Of a stretch of 64,000 bases of DNA, positions 1 to 7,706 are shown piece by piece. The notes under the pieces are model-generated. The model ran no database searches, was not told the DNA's origin, and saw nothing but the letters and a program-made list of their open reading frames with translations. The stretch's first letter is position 1; the number at the start of each line of letters is the position of its first letter. Both the position numbers and the translations under genes were made by a program. This DNA is from CADEDH01 sp965262175 (GTDB lineage: Bacteria; Actinomycetota; Acidimicrobiia; Acidimicrobiales; SZUA-35), in NCBI GenBank assembly GCA_965262175.1, contig CBDHES010000002.1, positions 248,001-312,000 on the forward strand, written 5' to 3'.

Positions 1-574
1 CCTCACCGAGGCAATCCTCGATCAGGGGGTCAACGGGTACGGGCAGAGTCGACTGGGCAACGCCGACCGGTGGTCGGCTCCCCACGGCGTCTACCCGTGT
101 GGCGACCCCGGCGACGACCGGTGGCTGGCGATCGCCTGCGAGACCGACGATCAATGGCGGCGACTGGCCACCGCCATCGGTCGTGACGATCTGACCGGCC
201 TACCCCTCGACGAGCGACTGGACCGGGCCTGCGAGCTCGACGATGCCATCGCCGGCTGGACCGCCGGACGCGATCCCGGTGATCTCCAGACCGCCCTCCA
301 AACGGCCGGTGTCCCGGCCCACCAGGTGCAGAACAGCCCCGAGGTGGTGGCCGACCCTCAGCTGCTCCACCGCGACCACTTCCATCAGGTCCCGCACGAG
401 GTCTATGGGCACAGTTGGGCCGAGCACTACGGCTTCCGCCTCTCGCGGGCCGACGGCACCCCCCGCCGGGCCGGGCCCCAGTGGGGCGAGCACACCTATG
501 AGGTCCTGACCGAGGTCCTCGGCTACGACGGCGACCGCATCGCCGAGCTGGCCGTCGCCGAGGCACTGGAGTAG
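1..574 (+). CDS. CaiB/BaiF CoA-transferase family protein, 3' part
   Basis: C-terminal part of a family III (CaiB/BaiF) CoA-transferase; the 5' end lies outside the window. The visible 190 residues read in frame from base 2 to the TAG at 572-574 and show the family's C-terminal marks: an HGVYPCGD loop, GVPAHQVQ, an HFHQVPH segment and a closing GEHTYEVL. These enzymes move CoA between carboxylic acids in fatty-, bile- or aromatic-acid catabolism; the substrate cannot be told. Its tail closely resembles that of the two-domain protein at 60851-63352, so the two are paralogues. The last 52 bases overlap the 3' end of the convergent transporter gene. Confidence 0.9.
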   Translation, partial: LTEAILDQGVNGYGQSRLGNADRWSAPHGVYPCGDPGDDRWLAIACETDDQWRRLATAIGRDDLTGLPLDERLDRACELDDAIAGWTAGRDPGDLQTALQTAGVPAHQVQNSPEVVADPQLLHRDHFHQVPHEVYGHSWAEHYGFRLSRADGTPRRAGPQWGEHTYEVLTEVLGYDGDRIAELAVAEALE

Positions 575-1851
575 GACCCGCCGATCGACGGCTCACCGTC
601 GATCCCGGTCCCGTCGGCCCACCGCTCATCGGCCCGGCCGGCGAACCGATAGATGGCGAGGCCGACGAGCGCCACCGCAGCCACGACCTGGAACGCGATG
701 GCGTACTCGGCGGCGTCGCGGATCAGGCCGACGACGAACGGGCCGAGGCCGACGCCGAGAATCATCAGCAGGGACCCGAGCCCGTAGATCCGGGGATAGT
801 CGCGGACCCCGTAGGCCTCGGCCAGGAGCAGGGGATGGAGCATCAGCAGATTGCCGATGGCCAGGCCGAACACGACGACGCCGGCCAGGATGGCGACCCG
901 TCCCTCGGCGAGGGACAGCGCCACGATCCCCACGGTCTGCACGACGACCAGGGCCGAGGTCAGGGTTCGGAGCGAGATCCGGGTCGCCGCCACCCCGCCG
1001 GCCAGCCGGGCCATGACGCTGGTGGCCGAGACGACGAGGACGGCGAGGCTGGCGGTGTCGACGTCGACCTTCTCGCTGGTCAGGTTGAAGATGTGCTGGA
1101 GGGCGCCGACCTGGGCTCCCATGATGAGCACGTAGCCGGCCGACAGCAGCTTGAAGTACCGGGTCCGGATGGCCTCGGCGAAGGGCATGCCGGGGGCCGG
1201 CCCCTGGTCGTCGCCGTCGACCGGTTCCGCCCCGTCGGGTCGGAGTCCGAGGGCCTCGGGCCACGGCCGGACCAGCAACAGCGTGACCGGGACGACGCCC
1301 AGCCAGTAGGCGATCGCCAGCTCGGGGGCCAGCGCCACCAGCGACGAGCCGTCGATCAGCTGGGCGATCAGGGGGGTGACGGCGATTCCGCCGACCGACA
1401 GGCCGGTCGACGCGACGGCCAGCGCAACCGACCGCCGGGCGTGGAACCATCGGGTGACGAGGCTGGTCGCCGGTACCAGGCCGCACAGGGCGTAGCCGCC
1501 GGCGAAGACGGCGTAGACCACGAACATCTGCCATTCGGTCCGCACCAGGCCCAGGCCGTAGATGCCGGCGGCGGCGATGGTGGCGCCGACGACCATCACC
1601 GCCCGCACGTCGAACCGGCCGATCAGTCCCCCGGTGTAGTAGCCGGCGATGCCCGACACCACGAAGAAGAAGCCGGTGCCCGCACCGGCCGCGGCCACGC
1701 TGAACCCCTGCTCGTCGGTCAGGGCCTTCAGGTAGACGCCCTGGGAGTAGAAGGCGAATCCCGAGCCGGTGGTCAAGACGATGAACACCCCGGCCAGGAC
1801 CCACCAACCCCGAAACACGCCGGTTCGTCGGGTGGCCTCGATCGCTGTCAC
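523..1851 (-). CDS. MFS transporter (OFA/monocarboxylate-type)
   Basis: Major facilitator protein of 442 residues with about twelve hydrophobic segments. The first helix begins at about residue 15 (FRGWWVLAGVF), followed by a long SQGVYLKAL loop; the pattern and length match the oxalate/monocarboxylate-like MFS group, whose members import organic acids. The substrate is not known. The GTG start at 1849-1851 is supported by a TAGGGT -10 box six bases upstream, which would give a leaderless mRNA. The Ser/Ala-rich C-terminal tail is coded antisense to the end of the CoA-transferase gene, so the natural stop may have drifted. Confidence 0.88.
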   Translation of the reverse strand: MTAIEATRRTGVFRGWWVLAGVFIVLTTGSGFAFYSQGVYLKALTDEQGFSVAAAGAGTGFFFVVSGIAGYYTGGLIGRFDVRAVMVVGATIAAAGIYGLGLVRTEWQMFVVYAVFAGGYALCGLVPATSLVTRWFHARRSVALAVASTGLSVGGIAVTPLIAQLIDGSSLVALAPELAIAYWLGVVPVTLLLVRPWPEALGLRPDGAEPVDGDDQGPAPGMPFAEAIRTRYFKLLSAGYVLIMGAQVGALQHIFNLTSEKVDVDTASLAVLVVSATSVMARLAGGVAATRISLRTLTSALVVVQTVGIVALSLAEGRVAILAGVVVFGLAIGNLLMLHPLLLAEAYGVRDYPRIYGLGSLLMILGVGLGPFVVGLIRDAAEYAIAFQVVAAVALVGLAIYRFAGRADERWADGTGIDGEPSIGGSYSSASATASSAMRSPS

Positions 1852-1857
1852 GCACCG

Positions 1858-1863
1858 ACCCTA
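1858..1863 (-). promoter_or_regulatory. Leaderless-type -10 box (TAGGGT) of the MFS gene
   Basis: On the minus strand TAGGGT is followed by six bases and then the GTG start at 1851. This spacing places transcription start at or next to the start codon. The same arrangement recurs at many other genes in the window. Confidence 0.5.
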
Positions 1864-1962
1864 CGGACTCCGGCCCCGCGACGTGTAGTTCCTTCGTCAC
1901 CCCATCGGCGCCCCGGTGGCCTCGGACCAACGCACCGGTTAGCGTCGATCGACGGTGACCCC

Positions 1963-3327
1963 TTGAACGACGAATCCGCTCCCGACGCCCAACTCCCTGA
2001 CGGCGGCAGCGCCCCGGATGGCGCCGAAGGACCGGGCGGTGCCGACGCCGAGTCCGACGAGCCGGCCAGGGTCGGCCAAGGCCCGTCGGGGTTCCGGCAT
2101 GGTATGCGGGCCTTCCGCCACCGGGACTTCCGGCTCTTCTTCGCCGGGGCGCTGGCGTCGAACTCGGGCAACTGGTTGCAGAACCTGGCCGTCCCGTTCG
2201 TCCTGTTCGAGCTGACGCAGCGCTCGATCTGGGTCGGACTGGCCGGGTTCGCGCTGTTCTTCCCGGCGTTCGTGCTCGGGCCGATCGGCGGCTCGATGGC
2301 CGACCGGCTCGATCGCCGCCTGCTCCTGCTGGGCACCCAGGTCGCCATGGCCACCAGCGCCTTCCTCATGTGGGGGACCTGGGTCGCCGGCATCCGAAAT
2401 GCCACCCTCGTGCTCGCGCTCACCGCGCTGACCGGGGTGTTCAGCGGCTTGATGATCCCCAGCTGGCAGGCGTTCGTCCCGGCGCTGGTCCCGCGGGAGG
2501 ATCTGGCCTCGGCCATCACGCTCAACTCCATCCAGTTCAACGCCTCCCGGGCCATCGGGCCCGCCCTGGCCGGCCTCGTGCTGGCCTTCGGCGGGCCGAG
2601 CTGGGTGTTCTTCCTGAACGGCCTGTCGTTCGTCGCGGTCATCGGCGTGCTCCTGGCGATCCGGGCCTCGGGAGGCAACCCGGCCGCCGGGCAGGCCGAG
2701 GGGGTGGTGGCCGGGTTCCGGACCGCGCTCGGCTACATCCGCCACCGCACCGGCATCCTCGTCAGCATCGCCTCGGCCGTGCTGGTGGCCTTCTTCGGCA
2801 ATCCGGTCGTCCAGTTCGCCGTCGTTCTGGCCGACGAGGTGTACGACGCCGGTCCCCGGGTGATCGGCGTCCTCACCGCGGCGGTGGGGATCGGCGCGGT
2901 ACTGATCGCCCCGCTGCTGTCCAGCTGGGACGCCCGCCTCCGACGGTCGACCGTCGTGCGGTGGGCCCTGCCGACCTATGGTCTCTCGGTCGTCGGCTTC
3001 GGCTTGGCCCCCACCTGGCCGGTGGCGCTGGTCGCCCTGCTGGCGATCGGTGCCGGGTTCCTGGCCGTCATCGCCACCACCAACACCTCGGTCCAGCTCA
3101 TCGTGGCCGACCACATGCGGGGCCGGGTCATGTCGGCCCGGATCATGGCGTTCACCTTCTCGTTCCCCATCGGATCCCTGCTCCAGGGGGCGGCGGCCGA
3201 CATCTGGGGCCCCCAGGCGACGATCGTGACCGCCGGTGCCTGCCTCACCGTCGGTGCCTGCTACCTCGCCGCCCGGCCGGTGCTGCTGGCAACCCTGGAC
3301 AACGAGGACGACGCACCCGACCGTTGA
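1963..3327 (+). CDS. MFS transporter (EntS-like, MFS_3)
   Basis: Efflux-type major facilitator protein, about 454 residues. The core begins at the FRHRDFRLFFAGALASN motif, typical of MFS_3 / enterobactin-exporter-like proteins, and has about twelve membrane segments plus the loop GGSMADRLDRR between helices 2 and 3. The start is uncertain: TTG at 1963 adds an acidic Pro/Gly-rich tail of 47 residues, and ATG at 2104 would begin just before the core. I prefer TTG because a TAGCGT box at 1940-1945 would start the mRNA at about 1952. The gene is divergent from the other MFS gene. Substrate unknown. Confidence 0.85.
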   Translation: MNDESAPDAQLPDGGSAPDGAEGPGGADAESDEPARVGQGPSGFRHGMRAFRHRDFRLFFAGALASNSGNWLQNLAVPFVLFELTQRSIWVGLAGFALFFPAFVLGPIGGSMADRLDRRLLLLGTQVAMATSAFLMWGTWVAGIRNATLVLALTALTGVFSGLMIPSWQAFVPALVPREDLASAITLNSIQFNASRAIGPALAGLVLAFGGPSWVFFLNGLSFVAVIGVLLAIRASGGNPAAGQAEGVVAGFRTALGYIRHRTGILVSIASAVLVAFFGNPVVQFAVVLADEVYDAGPRVIGVLTAAVGIGAVLIAPLLSSWDARLRRSTVVRWALPTYGLSVVGFGLAPTWPVALVALLAIGAGFLAVIATTNTSVQLIVADHMRGRVMSARIMAFTFSFPIGSLLQGAAADIWGPQATIVTAGACLTVGACYLAARPVLLATLDNEDDAPDR

Positions 3328-3370
3328 TAGCTTCGGACCGGATCCATCCGACGCAGCTGAGGGAGCGACC

Positions 3371-4324
3371 ATGTCCGAGGTGCAGTGGCCGGTTGATGTC
3401 GACGAGGCGATCGCCTGGCTCCGGGAGTACTCCGTCGAGGAGCTGGTCGACATGGGCTTCCAGGTCCGGGGCACCTTCGACGAGGTCGACGACCCCGAAC
3501 TGCTGGGTCCCGGGGGGATGATCGCCAACTCGTGGCGTGAGGACCACCCCTACGACCACCGCCTCAGCCGGGACGACTACGACGTCGACAAGCGTCTCCT
3601 CCAGATCGAGCTCCTCAAGGCCCAGAGCTGGATCAAGGACACGGGCCACCGCCTCGTCGTCCTGTTCGAGGGGCGGGACGCAGCCGGCAAGGGCGGCACG
3701 ATCAAACGGTTCACCGAGCACCTCAATCCTCGGGGAACCAACGTGGTGGCCCTCTCCGCCCCCTCCGAGCGGGAGCAGGGCCAGTGGTACTTCCAGCGGT
3801 ATGTCCAGCACCTCCCGACCGCCGGTGAGATCACCCTGTTCGACCGGTCCTGGTACAACCGGGCGGTCGTCGAGCCGGTCATGGGCTTCTGCACCCCGGA
3901 ACAGTACGAGGAGTTCATGGCCACGGTGCCGGTGTTCGAGCGGTTGCTCGTCGACTCGGGGATCACGCTGGTGAAGCTGTGGTTCTCGGTGTCGCGCCGG
4001 GAACAGCTGACCCGGTTCACCATCCGTCGGATCGACCCGGTCCGCCAATGGAAGCTCAGCCCGACCGACCTCGCCTCGCTCGACCGGTGGGACGACTACA
4101 CCCGCGCCAAGCAGGCGATGTACACCCGGACCCACACCGAGCACGCACCGTGGACCGTGGTCGAGTCCAACGACAAGAAGCGGGCCCGGCTGGAGGCGAT
4201 CAAACACGTCCTCCACCACCTCGACTACCCCGATCGCGACCCGGCGATCGTTCGACCGGTCGATCCGCTCATCGTCGGCCCGCCGCCGATCCTGGCCGAG
4301 GGAGAGATCGACAACTGGACCTGA
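3371..4324 (+). CDS. ppk2: Polyphosphate kinase 2 family protein
   Basis: PPK2 family enzyme of 317 residues, which transfers phosphate between polyphosphate and nucleotides (usually making GTP or ATP from the diphosphate). The Walker A-like GRDAAGKGG and the Walker B/lid motif DRSWYNR are intact, as are the EREQGQWYFQRYV and RIDPVRQWKLSPTD segments seen in one-domain class I enzymes. The ATG at 3371 follows a GAGGGAGCG ribosome site; an in-frame start at 3236 lies inside the transporter gene and is unlikely. It follows the transporter by 43 bases and may be co-transcribed, although a TAGCTT box at 3328 could serve as its own promoter. Confidence 0.94.
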   Translation: MSEVQWPVDVDEAIAWLREYSVEELVDMGFQVRGTFDEVDDPELLGPGGMIANSWREDHPYDHRLSRDDYDVDKRLLQIELLKAQSWIKDTGHRLVVLFEGRDAAGKGGTIKRFTEHLNPRGTNVVALSAPSEREQGQWYFQRYVQHLPTAGEITLFDRSWYNRAVVEPVMGFCTPEQYEEFMATVPVFERLLVDSGITLVKLWFSVSRREQLTRFTIRRIDPVRQWKLSPTDLASLDRWDDYTRAKQAMYTRTHTEHAPWTVVESNDKKRARLEAIKHVLHHLDYPDRDPAIVRPVDPLIVGPPPILAEGEIDNWT

Positions 4325-4338
4325 CGGCCTCGACCGGA

Positions 4339-4761
4339 TCAGTCGGTGCGGGGGCCGCGAGCGTTGCGGCGCCGCATCCACTCCCGGCTGATCTGCCGAG
4401 CCTCGACCTCGGCCCTGATGTCGGCATAGGCGGGGCCCCATCGCCGGTGGCGACGCACACCCCGAACGAAGTCGCCGAGGTACCGCCACAGGAACCGGCC
4501 GACCCCGAGATCGGCCCACTGCCGCACGTGGACCAGCTCGTGGCACAGCAACATGCTCCACCCGTCGGTGGGCACCGGCCGGGCCAGCAGCACGACCCGG
4601 CCCAGGGTCAGACCGACATAGGGGCCCGGCACCTCGGGGACCCGGACGACCCACACCCGTCTGGCCAGCTCGGCCGGGAGCACGTCGTACGAGGCGATCT
4701 CGTCATCGCCGAGCCGTCGGACCCGGCGGTCGACGTCGGCGGCGGCCTCCTCGACGGTCAT
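4339..4761 (-). CDS. Small putative zinc metallopeptidase-like protein (HELVH motif)
   Basis: A 140-residue protein with no signal peptide. Its clear feature is HELVHVRQW near residue 90, the HExxH zinc-binding motif of gluzincin-type peptidases, followed by an Arg-rich stretch and AYADIRAEVEARQ, where a third zinc ligand could lie. HELVHVRQ is also seen in DUF4157-type proteins. Whether it is a working peptidase is unknown. The ATG at 4761 is preceded by a TACGAT box six bases upstream, consistent with leaderless transcription. Convergent with PPK2, with only 14 bases between. Confidence 0.7.
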   Translation of the reverse strand: MTVEEAAADVDRRVRRLGDDEIASYDVLPAELARRVWVVRVPEVPGPYVGLTLGRVVLLARPVPTDGWSMLLCHELVHVRQWADLGVGRFLWRYLGDFVRGVRRHRRWGPAYADIRAEVEARQISREWMRRRNARGPRTD

Positions 4762-4767
4762 GGCTCG

Positions 4768-4773
4768 ATCGTA
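4768..4773 (-). promoter_or_regulatory. Leaderless-type -10 box (TACGAT)
   Basis: TACGAT on the minus strand, six bases before the ATG of the HELVH protein. Confidence 0.45.
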
Positions 4774-4899
4774 GGCTCGAGCGAGGCCCTCCGGCGCCTG
4801 GCCTCGGGCGTGGCTCGTCTCGGCGCCGGTCGGTCGGCGAGCGCTAAGGTCCCCTCATCCGGAACCCCCCTTCGCCCCGGACAGAGAGGACCCGCCACC

Positions 4900-5559
4900 A
4901 TGTCGGACGACCAGTCGATCACCACCAAGCCAAACGGGCCCTACGTCGTCACCGGTGCGGTCCCCCTGCGCCGCAAGGAGGTCCTCTACTCCGAGCACGG
5001 CGAGCCGATGACCTGGAAGACCGGCGAGACGATCGACGACGGCGCCGCCTACGCCCTGTGTCGATGCGGCGGGTCGACCAACAAGCCCTACTGCGACGGC
5101 ACCCACGCCAACAACGACTTCGACGGCGCCGAGGCGGCCCCGACCGACGCCTACGCCGAGCGCCGCAACGATCTCGGTGGCACCGGGGTCAGCATCGGCG
5201 ACGATCGGGGCATCTGCGTCCACGCCGGCTTCTGCGGCAACAAGGTGACCAACGTCTGGAAGATGGCCGACCAGACCGGCGACAGCCGGCTCCGCATCGA
5301 GGCGCTGGCGATGATCGAGCGGTGTCCCTCGGGCGCCCTGACCTATGAGATCGACGGCCAGACGGTCGAGCCCGACTACCCGACCCAGATCTCGGTCATC
5401 CCCGATGGCCCCCTCTGGGTGACCGGCGGCATCGGCGTCGAACGATCGGACGGCCAGCCGATGGAGACCCGGGACCGGGTCACCCTGTGCCGATGCGGCC
5501 ACTCGGCGATCAAGCCGTTGTGCGACGGGAGCCACAAGGAGGCCGGGTTCACCGGCTGA
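4900..5559 (+). CDS. Iron-sulfur protein: CDGSH, ferredoxin-like and CDGSH domains
   Basis: A 219-residue cytosolic protein with three predicted iron-sulfur sites. CDGSH motif 1 has Cys54, Cys56, Cys65 and His69; CDGSH motif 2 near the C-terminus has Cys197, Cys199, Cys208 and His212; each should hold a 2Fe-2S cluster with three Cys and one His. Between them is the segment GICVHAGFCGN ... ERCPSGALTY, which resembles the divergent 4Fe-4S mono-cluster domain. Such proteins are thought to act in redox or cluster transfer; no reaction can be assigned. The ATG at 4900 follows AGAGAGGA. It lies 58 bases before the SDR gene and may share its mRNA. Confidence 0.88.
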   Translation: MSDDQSITTKPNGPYVVTGAVPLRRKEVLYSEHGEPMTWKTGETIDDGAAYALCRCGGSTNKPYCDGTHANNDFDGAEAAPTDAYAERRNDLGGTGVSIGDDRGICVHAGFCGNKVTNVWKMADQTGDSRLRIEALAMIERCPSGALTYEIDGQTVEPDYPTQISVIPDGPLWVTGGIGVERSDGQPMETRDRVTLCRCGHSAIKPLCDGSHKEAGFTG

Positions 5560-5617
5560 TCGAGAATCGGATCCGGGTCGGGCGCCGCCCACCCGGTCGT
5601 GACAAGGAGAGGACATC

Positions 5618-6559
5618 GTGGGAGCACTCGACGGACGGGTCATCATCGTGACCGGAGCGGGCCGGGGCGTTGGCCGGGAGCACGCCCTGCTCTTCGCCCG
5701 GGAGGGGGCCAAGGTCGTGGTGAACGACCTCGGCGGCGCCCAGGACGGGACCGGGGCCGATCGGGGCCCGGCCGACGAGGTCGTGGCCGAGATCGAGGCT
5801 GCCGGAGGCGAGGCGGTGGCCAACGGCGACTCGGTGGCCGACTGGGAGGGCAGCCAGCGGATCATCAACGACGCGGTGACCGCCTTCGGCGACCTGCACG
5901 GCGTGGTCAACAACGCGGGGATCCTCCGGGATCGGATGCTGGTCAACATGACCGAGGAGGAGTTCGATCTCGTCATCGACGTCCACCTCAAGGGCACCTG
6001 GCTGACGATGCGCCACGCCGCCGCCTACTGGCGGGAGCGGGCCAAGGCGGGCGAGACGGTCAAGGCGGCGGTGGTGAACACCAGCTCGACGTCGGGCCTG
6101 CACTCCAACCCCGGTCAGATCAACTACGCCGCCGCCAAGTCGGGCATCGCCACCATGTCGGTCGTGGCGGCCCGGGAGCTCGGGCGGTACGGGGTCCGGG
6201 TCAACGCCATCGCCCCCTCCGCCCGAACCCGGATGACCCTGGCCACGCCCGGGCTCGGTGAGCGGATCCAGGCCCCGACCGACGGGTCGTTCGACATGTG
6301 GGACCCGGCCAACATCTCACCGCTGGTGGGGTGGCTCCTGACCGAGGACTGCCCGGCGACCGCCCAGGTCTACTGGGTCGGCGGTAACCGCATCGCCCGC
6401 TACCTGGAATGGCCGCCGGCCGAGGTGGCGACCACCGACGATGCCTGGTCGATCGAGTCGGTCGGCAACGCCACCTCGGGGTGGGAGACCGAGCACCAGT
6501 CGATGCGGGCCAAGGTCGTGACCGGGCTCCGCGACGTCCGCGACGACCCCGAGGGCTAG
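5618..6559 (+). CDS. SDR family oxidoreductase
   Basis: Short-chain dehydrogenase/reductase of 313 residues. The Rossmann motif TGAGRGVG (Thr12-Gly19), NNAG (98-101) and the catalytic set Ser157, Tyr170, Lys174 are all present. The VVVNDLGG segment after strand 2 is typical of the HSD17B4-like/FabG-like subgroup, with an Asp that favours NAD(H). The C-terminus is about 50 residues longer than a minimal SDR. The GTG start at 5618 has an AAGGAGAGG ribosome site. Probably oxidises a hydroxyacyl or other alcohol substrate; which one is unknown. Confidence 0.92.
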   Translation: MGALDGRVIIVTGAGRGVGREHALLFAREGAKVVVNDLGGAQDGTGADRGPADEVVAEIEAAGGEAVANGDSVADWEGSQRIINDAVTAFGDLHGVVNNAGILRDRMLVNMTEEEFDLVIDVHLKGTWLTMRHAAAYWRERAKAGETVKAAVVNTSSTSGLHSNPGQINYAAAKSGIATMSVVAARELGRYGVRVNAIAPSARTRMTLATPGLGERIQAPTDGSFDMWDPANISPLVGWLLTEDCPATAQVYWVGGNRIARYLEWPPAEVATTDDAWSIESVGNATSGWETEHQSMRAKVVTGLRDVRDDPEG

Positions 6560-6572
6560 CAGGCCGCTCCGG

Positions 6573-7076
6573 CTAGCCCTCGTCACCGAGGTGCCGGCAG
6601 CTGGCCACCACCCGTTCCAGGGCGGCGGCCACCGCCGCCCGCTCGGCCGGGGCGATCCGATCGATCAGCGCCTCCCGGACATCCTCGAGGTGGATCGGGG
6701 CCATGACCTCGACCACCTCGGACCCGGCCGGGGTCAACACGGCGTAGGTACCCCGCCGGTCCTCCGGGCACTTCTCCCTGACGACCAGGCCCCGTTCGGC
6801 CAGCCGGTTCACCCGCTGGGTGAGCCGGCTCTGGGAGTGGAGCAGCGAGCGGGAGAGCTCGGTCATCCGTAGGCGGCGGTCGGCCGCCTCCGACAGATGG
6901 ACCAGGACTTCGTAGTCCTCGAAGGTCAGGCCCGTCCGGGCCTTGATCGACGCGCCGACCCGCTCGGCGACCAAGGAGCCAGCGGCCAGGAAGGCCCGCC
7001 AGATCCGCATCTCCTCGGCGTCGAGCCACGAAGGCTCGACGATCGATCCACCGTCGCGTCGCGTCACGTTCGTCAC
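6573..7076 (-). CDS. MarR family transcriptional regulator
   Basis: A 167-residue MarR-type winged-helix regulator. The helix-turn-helix and wing are clear: RLRMTELSRSLLHSQSRLTQ, then RLAERGLVVREKCPEDRRGTY with the usual DxR wing. The family represses nearby genes as a dimer and is released by small ligands. It is divergent from yceI, and a perfect 14-base inverted repeat in the shared intergenic region is its likely operator. The GTG at 7074-7076 is the longest start; a GTG three codons later is equally possible. Confidence 0.92.
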   Translation of the reverse strand: MTNVTRRDGGSIVEPSWLDAEEMRIWRAFLAAGSLVAERVGASIKARTGLTFEDYEVLVHLSEAADRRLRMTELSRSLLHSQSRLTQRVNRLAERGLVVREKCPEDRRGTYAVLTPAGSEVVEVMAPIHLEDVREALIDRIAPAERAAVAAALERVVASCRHLGDEG

Positions 7077-7092
7077 TCTAGCGGCCCGGGGG

Positions 7093-7120
7093 TTGACTTC
7101 ATTAAAGGTTTAAGTATGAT
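7093..7120 (+). promoter_or_regulatory. Sigma-70-type promoter of the yceI-pirin operon
   Basis: TTGACT (7093-7098) and TATGAT (7115-7120) are separated by 16 bases, close to the consensus. Transcription would start near 7127, and yceI begins at 7176. The left operator arm lies in the spacer and overlaps the -10 box. Confidence 0.75.
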
Positions 7121-7146
7121 CTGACTGCAAGGTACTTAAACCTTTA
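7103..7146. promoter_or_regulatory. Probable MarR operator: 14-base perfect inverted repeat
   Basis: TAAAGGTTTAAGTA at 7103-7116 is repeated exactly inverted at 7133-7146, with 16 bases between. Each arm also contains the near-palindrome TTAAAsSTTTAA, so each could bind one MarR dimer. Arms sit on the -10 box and just after the expected start site of the yceI promoter, and also cover a possible minus-strand -10 (TTTAAT at 7101-7106), suggesting control of both genes. Confidence 0.75.
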
Positions 7147-7175
7147 GCTAACCCCCTGAGCTCCAGGAGACTCCC

Positions 7176-7706
7176 ATGAGCGACCTTTCCACCCTGACCC
7201 CCGGCACCTGGACCGTCGAGCCGGCCCACTCCGAGGTCGGCTTCTCGGTCCGCCACCTCGGCCTGTCCAAGGTCCGCGGCCGGTTCAACGCCTTCTCCGG
7301 GACCGTGACCATCGCCGAGGCACCCGACCGGTCCTCCGTCGAGGCCGCGGTCGACCTGGCGTCGGTCGACACCAACAACGACGATCGCGACAACCACCTC
7401 CGGAGCACCGACTTCTTCGCCGTCGACGACCACCCGACGATGACGTTCACCTCGACCGAGGTGACCGAGCGGGCACTGACCGGGGACCTCACGATCAACG
7501 GGATCACCAGGCCGGTCACCCTCGACCTCGAGTTCCACGGTGTCGCGGTCGACGCCTACGACACCACCCGGGCCGGGTTCAGCGCCTCGGGCCAGATCCT
7601 CCGCAGCGACTTCGGGATCGACTTCAACGCACCGCTCGGGATGGACGGGATGCTCATCGGCGACAAGGTCGACCTGGAGCTGGAGATCCAGGCGGTGCCG
7701 GCATGA
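7176..7706 (+). CDS. yceI: YceI family protein
   Basis: A 176-residue YceI-family beta-barrel of lipocalin type, the fold that binds isoprenoid or amide-lipid chains. The family pattern is complete: PGTWTVEPAHSEVGFSVRHLG at the start, FNAFSGTV, the SVDTNNDDRDNHLRSTDFF block, LTINGITRPVTL and a C-terminal DKVDLELEIQA. There is no signal peptide, as in many actinobacterial members. The ATG at 7176 has a CAGGAGA ribosome site. It overlaps the pirin gene by four bases (ATGA) and is probably induced when the MarR protein leaves its operator. Confidence 0.95.
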   Translation: MSDLSTLTPGTWTVEPAHSEVGFSVRHLGLSKVRGRFNAFSGTVTIAEAPDRSSVEAAVDLASVDTNNDDRDNHLRSTDFFAVDDHPTMTFTSTEVTERALTGDLTINGITRPVTLDLEFHGVAVDAYDTTRAGFSASGQILRSDFGIDFNAPLGMDGMLIGDKVDLELEIQAVPA

